Part shown: one piece after another, positions 47,607 to 58,686 of the stretch | Numbering within the stretch: position 1 is the stretch's first letter | Layout of the letters: each line of letters opens with the position of its first letter | Source of the DNA: Panulirus ornatus | Taxonomy: Eukaryota; Arthropoda; Malacostraca; Decapoda; Palinuridae | Length of the DNA: 64,000 nt | Assembly (NCBI RefSeq): GCF_036320965.1 | Contig: NC_092232.1 | Coordinates: 52,016,982 to 52,080,981, forward strand | Direction: 5' to 3' | Translations under genes and position numbers: made by a program | The notes under the pieces: generated by a model | The model's database searches: none | The model's input: only the letters and a program-made list of their open reading frames with translations | Told to the model about the DNA's origin: nothing

Positions 47607-48044
47607 ACGGTTCTGGTGGTTCATCCTACCATGACAAGGTGTCGAGGTGTAGAAAGCTTAATCCGACTAGATCGTCTGCCTGGGAGTCCATTAGGGGAGT
47701 CCTATAACAATAGAAAACCAGAAGGCATCAATTAATAGCCTCGAGAAACTAGGGTGGACCCAGCAAGGCACTGGTGGATGCATCATCACGCTCAAGAAAT
47801 GCAAACCGCACCTCGCAACAGGAGGATTAATCACATCACGAAATAGCATTGAAGCAGACGTGGGTTTGCGATCGCGGACCACAAACGCCAATAGACTAGC
47901 TCACAATCAGTGGGTCAACAATGAAAGTAAATTAAGAAGTGACAGACATTAGACCAACTGGGGCTTTGCCAGACGAGAACCAAGAAAGGAGGAGAGAGAA
48001 AACATTGCATGAGGGCTTTAATCTCATATACAAAGGCTCTGATT

Positions 48045-48180
48045 CTCTTGAACGTGGGGTCGGCTTCATGCTGGCACCAAGAATAGTTAAAGGAACGCTG
48101 GGGTTGGCTTCATGCTGGCACCACGAATAGCTAAAGGAACGCTGGGGTTGGCTTCATGCTGGCACCACGAATAGTGAAAA
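48045..48180 (+). repeat. 44-bp tandem repeat, 3 copies
   Basis: Three copies of GGCTTCATGCTGGCACCAMG followed by AATAGTTAAAGGAACGCTGGGGTT. Confidence 0.88.
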
Positions 48181-50385
48181 GAATGGATAATGGGGGTAAT
48201 GGAAGCCACAAAAGTGAACGAATAATGACCACATCGATGAATCTCAGGTCTGTGAAGCTGGACCTTACAGCACATACCCTCCAGCGAGAGATGTACTGGT
48301 GAAATGAATGAGTTCTGAAATTCAACGCAAGAAATCATTGACAAGTGTAAGATAAAGAGGATATATAGATATGCTGGGATACTGGAATGGCCACGTAGGA
48401 CAAGAGACAGAAGTGATTAAAAAGAGTGACTGGAGCATTGAGTGTCGGAAAGGTGACATTCATTGATATCTGTGTTTTCAGCTCCCTGTCAATAAGACGT
48501 ACTTTCTCATTATAGACAGAAACAATGTCACAAGTGCTTTTGGTGAAGTTGGAACCATGGGAGACAACAGACACTGACAAGTCAATGACAGATTTATATG
48601 TGACGAATAATATCATATCTTATCAAGATAGCATAAACCTGTACCGCCAGTGACATGTGACTCACACAACAGATTGGCTATGGCTGAAGTACTGTTTGTA
48701 AGTTCAATACTAAAATGAAAACGGAGACGAGGGAGATTTATAAGAGAAAGTATGAAAAATGAAGAATGTTCTCGACTTAAGATGAAATAAGTGTTAAGTT
48801 ACCTGAAGTAATAGACAAGAGAAAATATGTATAGGATGAATGGGAATTTATCACCAGACAGCAGGCACAATCAACGTCTGTCAAGCTGTTTAGAAAAAGA
48901 AATGTACATTGCGATGCTCTAGGTTCGAGTCCCGTGCGCCCAGTGGTGAACGTTGCCATATCTGTACACACAAATACACCCTCACCGACAACAGCGACGC
49001 TGAGAAAACACATGCATACTAAACACCCGCCCTTCCAACCCAGTCATAAATACTATTGTACTTCACATACACCGACCTGAAAATCGACTCCCCCAGGCAT
49101 GCACGAGTTATGCTTTCTCGCATGCGTTCTTGATATCACCCATCTCTCCAACATTAAAAATACCGATTCAACACATCACAAGACCCCTTTATGCCCAAGA
49201 TGCAGTTTCAGTATTGATGCCCCTGGACTCTAACCTCCTCCTTCATTGTCTTTTGCTCAACCCATAAAGATAAACATGAGATCACCACACTTCTTGACCC
49301 GTGGCTCAGCCCTATGGAGCTCTGAGTCAGCCCTCGAGAAGGGGAACGTTTGGCGGGAATTTACAAAACGGTAAAAAAAAGAAGAAAAAAAGATATACAT
49401 GTTTGCTTTCGCCATCTTAACGAGGCATTACCAGAATTAAAATTTTCGAGGAAAAAATAGACGTTTTTATAAAGATATCTTCTAAATTGTTAAGCAAGGG
49501 GAGAAATGTTTGTAAATCTTCACTTGTTGGCCAATGTATATATATATACACTGATAAAAATATATGCGTGTTGACTGATATCTCTCACGCCTTTACGACA
49601 ACTTCCAAGCCTACACAAGGGCCTGTTTACCAGTTACAGACATTCCCTCATGAGTCGGGACGATTCCATTTAATAACCAGCTGTTGACTCATGTGGCGTG
49701 AACGTCTGGCCCTGCTAACGTTTGTCCAGCTTCACACATACTTATTCCGCTAATTGAGTGAGAGTTTAGCTTCCTGTGAGGGGCGCGCGGCACCGTGTGG
49801 ACAGAGGGAGAGGAGGAGGAGGAGGAGGAGGAGGAGCGGTGGACCAGCTGTCAGCGGATCAAAAACATTCGTGCACCTCGCCAGGCGCTGGTGACACGAG
49901 ACGCGGTGCAAGAGAAATACACGCGAAAGGTCAGCCCCCAGAGCAGTACACAGAGAGATGTTTATATAATCTGCCACGCCATTAGAGATAAGCAGACCAC
50001 TTTCACAGGGATTATGTGTGATATGTCACACGGGAAGTGCAGTGTTTGTTCGCTTAATACGCCCGGGGGAGGGCATTATTGCCGTCTAGCAGAGCTCCAG
50101 CACCACAGGGAGTCCGTGTGGTTTGCTGGGCCACAGCAGGAGGAGGGAACATCGGCCAGACGAGGAGTGAGCACTCAGACGTGTAGCCTTCTCCTATCAC
50201 GCGTTCCGGGAAGGTGTACGTCTACCATCGCCAAGTGGGCACGCACGCTGATAGTGGAGTTGGGTTTTTTACCCATTAACTTGTTGATCTACGCGCGCCC
50301 AGCAGCCGTCGGGGCTCAGGATAAGCAAATGTGCCAGGTCCAGCCAGGCATGGCTGGGGTCAACACCACATTTCGCCCACACACG
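48181..50385. other. Low-copy sequence
   Basis: 2.2 kb with short open frames and a B-box-like GGTTCGAGTCCC at about 48922-48933. (GGA)n at 49811-49835 sits in a 239-codon open frame (49795-50514 plus) that I do not recognise and do not call as a gene. Confidence 0.45.
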
Positions 50386-50389
50386 CACA

Positions 50390-50600
50390 CACCACAACAC
50401 TATACTCCCACATCCACCTCAGCACTACCCTTTGACCCCCGCCATAACACCACTTCCACCATAACGCTACACTGCCATACTCACCACAACATTACCCTTT
50501 CACGCTCGCCATGACACCACAATTCCTCGCCCACCACAACATCACATTCCCACGCCCACCGCAACCCTACACTCCCACGCTCACCACAACAACCTTACCT
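50390..50600 (+). repeat. Degenerate CACCACAACAYYACACTCCC repeat
   Basis: About seven loose copies, roughly 30 bp apart, of a CGCCCACCACAACACTACAC-like unit. Confidence 0.7.
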
Positions 50601-50651
50601 ATGATGCCATGCAGGGGTAGCCAAGCTGACAACCACTGAACGATAAACCTC

Positions 50652-50759
<108 letters not shown>

Positions 50760-50837
50760 ATGAACGTCTGCGATGCAACACAGTCAGTAAACAAATACAC
50801 AAATGAAAAGGTCATTCTCATGATAATATTTTTGGAC

Positions 50838-51022
<185 letters not shown>

Positions 51023-51090
<68 letters not shown>
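51023..51090 (+). repeat. (TA)n microsatellite at RTE 5' junction
   Basis: 68 bp of TA that joins RTE coding sequence directly at 51091. Confidence 0.97.
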
Positions 51091-51095
<5 letters not shown>

Positions 51096-51965
51096 TGAAG
51101 GAATAGTGGTTCCAACAATGTTATATGGTTGCGAGGCGTGGGCTATGGATAGAGTTGTGCGGAGGAGGGTGGATGTGCTGGAAATGAGATGTTTGAGGAC
51201 AATGTGTGGTGTGAGGTGGTTTGATCGAGTAAGTAATAATATGGTAAGAGAAATGCGTGGTAATAAAAAGAGGGTGGTTGAGAGAGCAGAAGAGGGTGTT
51301 TTGAAATGGTTTGGTCACATGGAGAGAATGAGGGAGGAGAGATTGACAAAGAGGATATATGTGTCAGAGGTGGAGGTAACGAGGAGAAGTGGGAGACCAA
51401 ATGGGAGGTGGAAAAATGTAGTGAAAAAGATTTTGAGTGATCGGGGCCTGAACATGCAGGAGGGTGAAAGGCGTGCAAGGAATAGAGTGAATTGGAACGA
51501 TGTGGTATACCGGGGTCGACGTGCTGTCAATGGATTGAACCAGGGCGTGTGAAGCGTCTGGGGTAAACCATGGAAAGTCTGTGGGGCCTGGATGTGGAAA
51601 GGGAGCTGTGGTTTCGGTGCATTGTTACATGACAGCTAGAGACTGAGTGTGAACGAATGTGGCCTTTGTTGTCTTTTCCTAGCGCTACCTCGCACACATG
51701 AGGGGGGAGGGCGTTGTTATTTCATGTGTGGCGAGGTGGCGATGGGAATGAATAAAGGCAGACTATGAATTATGTACATGTGTATATATGTATATGTCTG
51801 TGTGTGTATATATATGTATACGTTGCGATGTATAGGTATGTATATTTGCGTGTGTGGACGTGTATGTATATACATGTGTATGTGGGTGGGTTGGGCCATT
51901 CTTTCGTCTGTTTCCTTACGCTACCTCGCTAACGCGGGAGACAGCGATAAAGCAATATAAAAAAA

Positions 51966-51968
<3 letters not shown>
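51091..51968 (+). mobile_element. 5'-truncated RTE-like LINE with long 3' UTR
   Basis: It begins inside the ORF at the codon matching Met857 of the intact copy ([20 protein letters not shown]) and stays open for 153 residues to GLNQGV at 51552. It includes WFGHMERM and a diverged RPNGRWKNVVKK segment. It has CGA where the full-length copy has TGA, so the native C-terminus is probably the longer one. A long 3' UTR of about 410 bp follows, containing the GCTACCTCGC block twice, then a short A-rich stretch and (TA)n. Truncation is typical of incomplete target-primed reverse transcription. Confidence 0.92.
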
Positions 51969-51971
<3 letters not shown>

Positions 51972-52059
<88 letters not shown>

Positions 52060-52062
52060 ATT
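51972..52062 (+). repeat. (TA)n microsatellite, RTE tail
   Basis: 91 bp of TA with one TTTA interruption near 52045. Confidence 0.97.
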
Positions 52063-52149
52063 ACTGTACTAAAGCTGTAGTCACCGACACAAATTATGCG
52101 TATTTGTTTATTTATTTATCTTACAAGAGAGACACGTTTAATGTCTACT

Positions 52150-52618
52150 AGACACAGCTGGTACGCCACGTGGCTGGGTGCCAGTCCCCACACCAGACAA
52201 CATGGATGAGTGCAAGTCACCACACCAGCCAACAAGGATGAGTGCCAGTCCCCACACTAGACAACATGGATAAGTGCCAGTCCCCACACCAGCCAACATG
52301 GATGGGTGAAAGACACCACACCAGACAACATGGAGGAATGCCAGTCCCCACACCAGACATGGAGGAGTGCTAGTCCCCACACCAGACAACATGGAGGAGT
52401 GCCAGTCCCCACACCAGGCATGGATGGGTGCCAGTCACCACACCAGCCAACATGGATGAGTGCAAGTCAACACACTAGCCAACATAGATGAGGGCCAGTC
52501 CCCACACAAGACAACATGGAGGGGTGCCAGTCCCAACACCAGCCAACATGGAGGACTGCCAGTCCCCACACCAGCCAACATGGAGGAGTGCCAGTCCCCA
52601 CACCAGACAACATAGGTA
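52150..52618 (+). repeat. 32-bp minisatellite, ~14 copies
   Basis: The unit is ACCAGACAACATGGAGGAGT plus GCCAGTCCCCAC. Small deletions are common, and two units lack ACAAC. Confidence 0.93.
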
Positions 52619-52970
52619 CCAGCACACACACCAACGTCCCCCTGCACCGTCAGCGTAACAACCAGTGTCATCTGCCAAGTGACTATGGATGTAACGAAGC
52701 CAAGCTGACTTGTTCTTTTCGTTCAATTTATGAATGTGACACCCTCAAGATCAATTCCACAGCGAAGTGTTCGTATGTAACGCAAGAATTAGCGACACCA
52801 CGAAGTCGCTCTTGGCGCCGAATGGCACAGAGGCGCCCGCTTGGCCCAGCAGCAGAACACCCGAGTGTCTGTGTCGCGATGAACGTGTTAACTACAGTTA
52901 CTGGACGACGAAGGAGGTGATGGGCCTCGACCAGAACATTCACCCTATTCACGTGAAGTACGTCTGACAG

Positions 52971-53613
52971 GTAAGCATATGCGGTACAGCCTATCAAAGG
53001 GTGATTTGCCACACTTCCTTCCTGCAAATTCGTCCATCAGAACACTGGAAAAACACTACCCAGGACCACCCCCCCCACACGCACACACACACACACAACA
53101 AATACTGGCCCCTTATGTTATCCCCCCCCGCGGCCGCGAAGTCGAGCCTGACGCAGCCCAGTAGGTGATCCGTACCTGACTCGAAACAACAATCGCTCAC
53201 ACGTCGATAATGAATTCCATCAAAACGATGGTCACACACGACTTCAGAATGACATCGGAAGTCTGAGGTTCACTGTATCTTCCTCTTAAGACAGGGGATG
53301 ACACATCATGCTCCGCGGAGCAGAGGATGTTAGTTTTCTGCGTCAGATATCTCACGGGAAACAAGTGAGGACAGTTCGAATACGTGAACCCGAGCCAGGA
53401 TTCACAGGACTAGACCGTCACAGGTCAAGCCTCTACCAAGGGAAGCTGTGGGCCACAAACGTCATATCTCACGGTGAATAGACTTTGTATTTAAAACGTC
53501 TGCAGGTGCAAACCAACGAGGGGTAGGTACGGTCCTCCTAATACACGCTGGGTTACACAGTGAACGTGAGGCGACACATGGTGAACTGTGTTGTCGGGGA
53601 TGTGTGTACTTAC
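52971..53613 (-). other. Presumed intron 1 of the Frizzled-domain gene (window part)
   Basis: This is the sequence downstream of the donor at 53613. No second exon with Frizzled, netrin-like or transmembrane features is readable here or elsewhere at lower coordinates, so the intron is long or the gene continues outside the window. Confidence 0.5.
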
Positions 53614-54130
53614 CTGGTCCCGCTGCTCCCGTGTGCTGGACGGTGATGCACATGTCGTTGTCCAGTGGGAACTTCTCGCAGTTGAGCATCTCGGGCCAGG
53701 GGAAGCTGTAGGTCTGCATGCGGCTCTCGCAGCCGCTCCGCACCGCCTCACACAGGCTGCGGCACGGGTAGATGGGGCTCTCCAGGCACACGGGCGTGAA
53801 CAGTGAACACAGAAATAGCTGCGTGTTGGGATGGCACTGTAGGTTAAGGAGTGGCACCCAGTACCCGGCCTGCTGCTGCGCCTCCTTCAGGGTATCGTGC
53901 TCCAGAAGATTGGGCAACCGCATCTTGCTGTAGTCAATCCCAGAGCAAAGCGCCATATTCTCAGGAATATCCACACAGGTGGGCTCCTGCGGCCGTCCCC
54001 CTAGCACTCCCCAGTCCGCGAAATAAGCGCTGGTTCCTCCCGCTGCCCCCACCAGGAGCAAGAGGAGCCGCAGCGGTGAGAGAGCGGGCCAGCGGGGCAT
54101 CACGTACCTCACACACTGACTGCCAGACAT
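53614..54130 (-). CDS. Secreted Frizzled-related protein-like, first coding exon (partial gene)
   Basis: Proteins of this type bind extracellular Wnt ligands and modulate signalling. The exon encodes 172 residues plus one base. An N-terminal signal peptide (RLLLLLVGAAGG, residues 21-32) is followed by a Frizzled cysteine-rich domain at about 52-161 with all ten cysteines (52, 62, 99, 108, 115, 123, 127, 134, 151, 161). The stretches MRLPNLLEHDTLKEAQQQAG, WVPLLNLQC, TQLFLCSLFTPVCLESPIYP and CRSLCEAVRSGCES follow the SFRP1/2/5-type CRD more closely than Frizzled receptors. The exon ends ACCAG|GTAAGTA, a consensus donor with intron start at 53613, phase 1; the open frame beyond it to 53462 is intron. 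Met11 (54100) has a better start context (G at -3) than Met1. The netrin-like domain or, if this is a receptor, the transmembrane exons were not found at lower coordinates. Confidence 0.88.
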
Positions 54131-54178
54131 AAACTGGCGGGGCAGCGCTACGGACGGTCGCCCGCCGACCCCGCGGCC

Positions 54179-54181
<3 letters not shown>

Positions 54182-54218
<37 letters not shown>

Positions 54219-54243
54219 ATACACACGCACACGCGCACACACC
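54182..54243 (+). repeat. (CA)n microsatellite in the 5' region of the Frizzled-domain gene
   Basis: A 29-bp perfect CA run followed by interrupted CA, 50-110 bp upstream of the exon's start codon. Confidence 0.9.
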
Positions 54244-55212
54244 AACCACAAGACACCCACCGCAGATAAGTGATAAACACCTTTTTTTTTCTTAATCCCA
54301 AAAGCAATGTTGGGTAGGGAGGGCGGGTGTTAGGTTGCTGCAGGGTGGTGGAGGGAGAGGTGAAGGCAGGAGGTGGTGGTGGTGGTGGTTGGTGGTGGTG
54401 GGGTGGACGGCCCACCTGTGGTGGTGAAGGCCACAAGCTCCCGTCTACAGCCCAGCCACCACCCTACCTCACTTCCAGAGGGGCAGCTGTTGGCCACACC
54501 TCAGCTGTCCACGCCTACTGGCATGCTGACCACACCACAGCTGCCCGAGCCTACCTGCATGATGGCCAAACAACACCTGCCCACGCCCAAATGGCGTGGT
54601 AACCATACCTCCGTCATCCACGCCTACACACACACGCCTTTTACCAGCACAATTTATCACTTTACATAATCCCTTTTCATTACAGCAAGGTAGGAATGAG
54701 CTTCGAGGAAAGGGGCGATGGTGCAGCGTGCCTGTGTATTCCCTGAACGAAAGTATTGGGAAATAACTATCCCGAACTACAGACAACTGTTATACACGCA
54801 TGATAGTACACCCCTCATCACTAACCACAAAAGCTCGTTCAGATTTCGAGGTGTATCTTTTTTTTTTTTCCTTTCAGCGTTATATAAATATTAATTCCCA
54901 GTATTGTGACAAGGACGTATGCGCCTTCCAGTAAACCGGTTAGATTTTTCTCCTCCTTTTTTTTCCCCTCCCTCTCCCCCAACAAGACTGGTTTACGGGG
55001 AAGGTCCCTCCAATTTCACTTTTCACGGCGGCACCTTGACATGGCAGCAGGTGTGTGTACACCTATGTGGAGTCTTTGAAGTGCGTCTGTGGTCTGTGGG
55101 ACTCGACAGGGGTGGACGTGGCCACAAATGGAGCACCGTGTTTCATTCTGTTTTCATATCACCGACACGTTTATGATAAACTGTTGCGCATGCTTCGATG
55201 GATACTTGATAA
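54244..55212. other. Upstream region of the Frizzled-domain gene
   Basis: Contains a GGTGGTGGT triplet run (54373-54405) and a degenerate repeat of CCACACCYCAGCTGYCCACG-CCTAC units near 54490-54630. No TATA box or initiator can be asserted. Confidence 0.4.
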
Positions 55213-55437
55213 AGACAGTTTACCGGGGCATGTGAAGCGGCCGGGGGAAACCATGGAAAGGTCAGTGGGATTTGGTTGTGGGTAAGGGGGAAGGGGGGCT
55301 GTTGTGGTTTCGGTGCATTACGCATGACAGCTAGAGAATGGTTGCGAGTGAATGAGGTCGTTTCTTTGTTTGTTTTGGGCGCTACCTCGCTAACAAGGGA
55401 AATGGTAAACATGTATGGAAATAAACTATGCGCACAC
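55213..55437 (+). mobile_element. RTE-like LINE, 3' UTR fragment
   Basis: Matches the long-form 3' UTR: GGGGCATGTGAAGCG, ACCATGGAAAGG, TTGTGGTTTCGGTGCATTAC, ATGACAGCTAGAGA and GCGCTACCTCGCTAACAAGG blocks in order. It lacks the last part and the TA tail. Confidence 0.82.
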
Positions 55438-55825
55438 TCCTCCTGATGACCAGATAGGTAATGAAATTACATTAATTTACGTAAAAATCTTAGTTTAATT
55501 ATCTCGCTTCATTCCTTTAACATCAACTCTAAGAATGAAGAAAAAAAGAAGCTTCGAGACTCGAGCACATATCATATACTGATTAAGAATGAAAAATCGT
55601 CGAATGCTTTCATTGAAAACATACAAAGCATTATACTCATTCTAAGTGAAAGATAAAAAAGTCTATATTTCTCACGATCACACGAAACCATAGTAGCGCC
55701 AGGATCAGACGAAGAACTGGCCCGATTCGCTCACGTCTACTTTGAAGCAATCTTCAATAATGCACCAAAACCACTCGTCCCTAACCACAGCCGGGTCCCA
55801 CAGACCTTTCCGTGGCTTTCTCGAA
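55438..55825. other. AT-rich low-copy sequence
   Basis: About 390 bp between two RTE fragments. Nothing is recognised. Confidence 0.5.
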
Positions 55826-56732
55826 CACTTCATATGCCCTAGTTCTTTCCAGTGATATCACGTCGTGCCCTCTATTCCACGTCGCTCAGCTTTGTTCTCT
55901 ATCCTTTGCACGCCTCACACGCCCCTGCATACTCAGTCCCCAAACCTTCAAAGCGTCTTTCACTCCATCCCTTCATCTCCTCCTTTGCTTCCCCTTTTAC
56001 CTTGTTCCCACCACTTCTTCCCTGTATACCCTTTTAGTCATCCACTTCATATGTCCACACCATTTCAGCTCTTTCGTGCATACTCATGTTACCACAACAC
56101 CTCTTTCTTACCCTATCGTTTGTTATTCGATCAACCTCCCCTTCACTACATATTGTCCTTAAACACTCTCACTCCCAGAAGACTGTATACGCGTTTGTCT
56201 CTCTAAAGTTCTTGCATTCACCTCCCGCACCACTCCAACCATAAACAAATCAAGCAGCCACGGTGACATCACACACCCCTGCCACTGACCCACCTTCGCC
56301 TGGAACCATTCACCCTCCTCTCTTCCTACTCGCGCACACTTGTTACCCTCTTGATAAAACTCCTAACTCTTGGCACTTTTCCTGCCTCACTACATATTCA
56401 CAACACTCTCCACACAGCATCTCTATCAGCTTTATCATACGCTTTCCCAAGACAATAAACGCTACATCCAAGACCTTGTCCTCTAAGTATTTCTCACACA
56501 CACATTCTTCCAAGCACACACCTGATCCACATCCTCTACCACTCCTACACCAGAATGTTCCTCCGTAATGTGCAACTCTGAAACTCTGCGCCTGCTACCA
56601 CCCTCTCGGTCAACTTACCAGGTACACGCCACAAATCAATGGAACTATAAAGGCATTCCGCCAACCCTCAGGCACCTCACCTCACCATCAGCCATACATA
56701 TGCTCAAAATCTTAACGAACCAACCAACAACG
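55826..56732 (-). mobile_element. Decayed RTE-like LINE, RT to C-terminus
   Basis: Minus-strand reading matches the intact RTE from about residue 525 to the ORF end. Matching blocks are GEVRCLRVGG near the GEVPEDWRNA site, EDVDQVCAWKNVCEKYLEDK (against GCVDQVFALKNVCEKYLEKQ), LDVAFIVLGKAYDKADRDAV (motif A, catalytic Asp637 replaced by Val) and WQGCVMSPWLLDLFM (motif B). The FADD block is deleted and the tail reads LKWCGHMK. About 550 bp of internal deletion relative to the intact copy, with several stops. Old and inactive. Confidence 0.82.
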
Positions 56733-57108
56733 CAAGGAGAGCGGATGGACCGACACGAGCCGTGGCTGGACCAACAGGAGCAATGGTCGAAACAGCAAAG
56801 GAGGCGAATGGACCGAACCAGACACACGAACAGAAAGAACAGGTACACCAGAACAAGCAACAAGCTCGACCAGCAGGAGGGAGTACAAGTGGGCTGAAAC
56901 AGACAGCGGCCGGAGTGCTTGTTAGGTTAGATACATCTGATGCAACAAGTGTAGCGGCATGTGCAGAGGCCAGCTGCATGGGTGGGGTGGGGTAGGTGAA
57001 TGCCGCTGGGGACAGGGGAGGTGCAAGTCCCCACGCTCACAACTACTTTCCCCATGGTTACTATTACATTTATTATATATAATTATTGGAAAGAGTTCCA
57101 CAGCTGAA

Positions 57109-57114
<6 letters not shown>
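56733..57114. other. Low-copy sequence
   Basis: About 380 bp, rich in GACC/CAGGAG words (56740-56900), that could be an eroded repeat. No gene is recognised. Confidence 0.4.

Positions 57115-57198
<84 letters not shown>
57115..57198 (+). repeat. (TA)n microsatellite
   Basis: 84 bp of TA repeat. Confidence 0.97.
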
Positions 57199-57201
<3 letters not shown>

Positions 57202-57219
57202 AAAATCTAACTAGAAGAA

Positions 57220-58450
57220 ATCAATGGACTGTTTGCATCTAACTATATCCCTTTCAATTTCTTTTTCCAGTCAGGTCAAAAAGAAAAACAAAAATCTGAC
57301 TACGCCACTGGCCAGCCGCTGGGCGAGCCGAAGAGAAGGTAGAAATGAAATTAGAAGCCAGAGCGACAACTGTAAGCCGCTGGCAATAGGGTTCAGGCGC
57401 AACCACTATATCAGGCACGTGAATCACCCAGTAGTAATCAGTCCTGTGGGGCGGTGGCCTGATTCAAGGGACAGGAGCCAGCCATGCCTGGAAATGTAGG
57501 AAGGACCCTATGCGCAAGGAGCCACAGGAGTATGACATGAGGACACCTTCGTAAGGTGCACCTGGCCCAGTTCGAGCTACCGGAGAGAGTGAAGCAACAG
57601 GGAGGCGGACGAGTGCCACGACCTTGAAGATGGTCATCACTGGAGATCCTTGGGGCACCTGCTAGAAGAGTAGGAGCGGTACCGCTACAACACTCATGTA
57701 CTACCAATGGAGGCGGTACGGCAGTTCCCAAATGAAGACGTCCAGGCCAATTCCAGAATTAGGGCTGGAAGAGTTAAGGAGACTCCGCAAAAAGCCGGTA
57801 TAGGCCCTGGGTTGGATGACACAGAAGCAGCGCCTGGGTAATTTGCGATCTGGAAAGCGAGGCTCTCGTGGTAGCCGTCATGTACGCCAAAGCCAGCAAA
57901 CCCACAAGGAGCCTCACTCACGAGAACGGATTACGTGTCCATCGCGAAGTCCAGCGAGGATTCAACGACCAACTCAGGAAAGACAGGTCTAGAAAGACTG
58001 ATGTCCCGGACCCTGGAAGAAATGGCATCCCATGGTGTGCTGCACTGCTCCTGCAGGAAAGGATAGCCATTCTCCTAGTCTGAAGGCAAGGATTAGCCAA
58101 GCGTTCCACAAGGCATACGCTGGTGATGCAGCAGTTTAGGGCAACTGAAAGCACAGGAGCGCAAGGCTACGAAAGATAAGAGCTTATCCGTCAGGCCAAG
58201 ACGCAACGCGGTAGGGGCGGTCAGCAGGTGCTGTGGGAAGGTTCTGCTGAGCCTGCAGACAGATGGGACGCCTGCAGAGTGAGTGTGAGCAAGAGGTTGA
58301 GATCTTAAGGCCTAACTTTAGAGACCCACAACGCACCTGTCAGAACACCCCCAACATGTACACCCAAGACAGCGGGCTGACCCCGTTCAGAAGAAGGGAT
58401 TCTACACATGTAGCAGATCCGCCGATCTCTGTAGCGGGGCAATGCTGATG
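57220..58450 (+). other. Unrecognised block with coding-like composition
   Basis: 1.2 kb of balanced base composition without repeats. Plus-strand frames give long stop-poor stretches that switch frame (57224-57499, then about 57690-57840, then 57868-58083 and 58263-58448), rich in charged residues. This pattern is typical of an old transposon ORF, but I recognise no family. A TA array lies just upstream, as for the truncated RTE copies. Confidence 0.25.
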
Positions 58451-58624
58451 ACGGCGGGACGCTAAATTCACAGCACCTTAACTGATACATTGTTATCTAA
58501 AATTCATTATTCTCTCCTCGGGTTTAGTGAGGCAACAGTAAGCGACCGTGTCGTTTAAAGGAAAAAAAATCCCGTCTAATCTTCAGTAATGTCTTAAGAG
58601 TATCATCTGGGTTCAGCATCGGGT

Positions 58625-58627
<3 letters not shown>

Positions 58628-58682
<55 letters not shown>
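58628..58682 (+). repeat. (GT)n microsatellite
   Basis: 55 bp of GT repeat. Confidence 0.97.

Positions 58683-58686
<4 letters not shown>

Noticed and set aside
48915..48945. GGTTCGAGTCCC B-box-like sequence
   Set aside because: No A-box at the right spacing and no tRNA fold or second copy nearby, so no RNA gene is called.
49795..50514. 239-codon plus-strand open frame
   Set aside because: It starts in a (GGA)n run and ends in a CACCACAAC repeat. The middle has no recognisable domain or splice support.
53462..53613. Extension of the Frizzled-domain frame for 50 more codons
   Set aside because: A strong GTAAGTA donor lies at 53613 and the extra residues have low domain character, so this is treated as intron.
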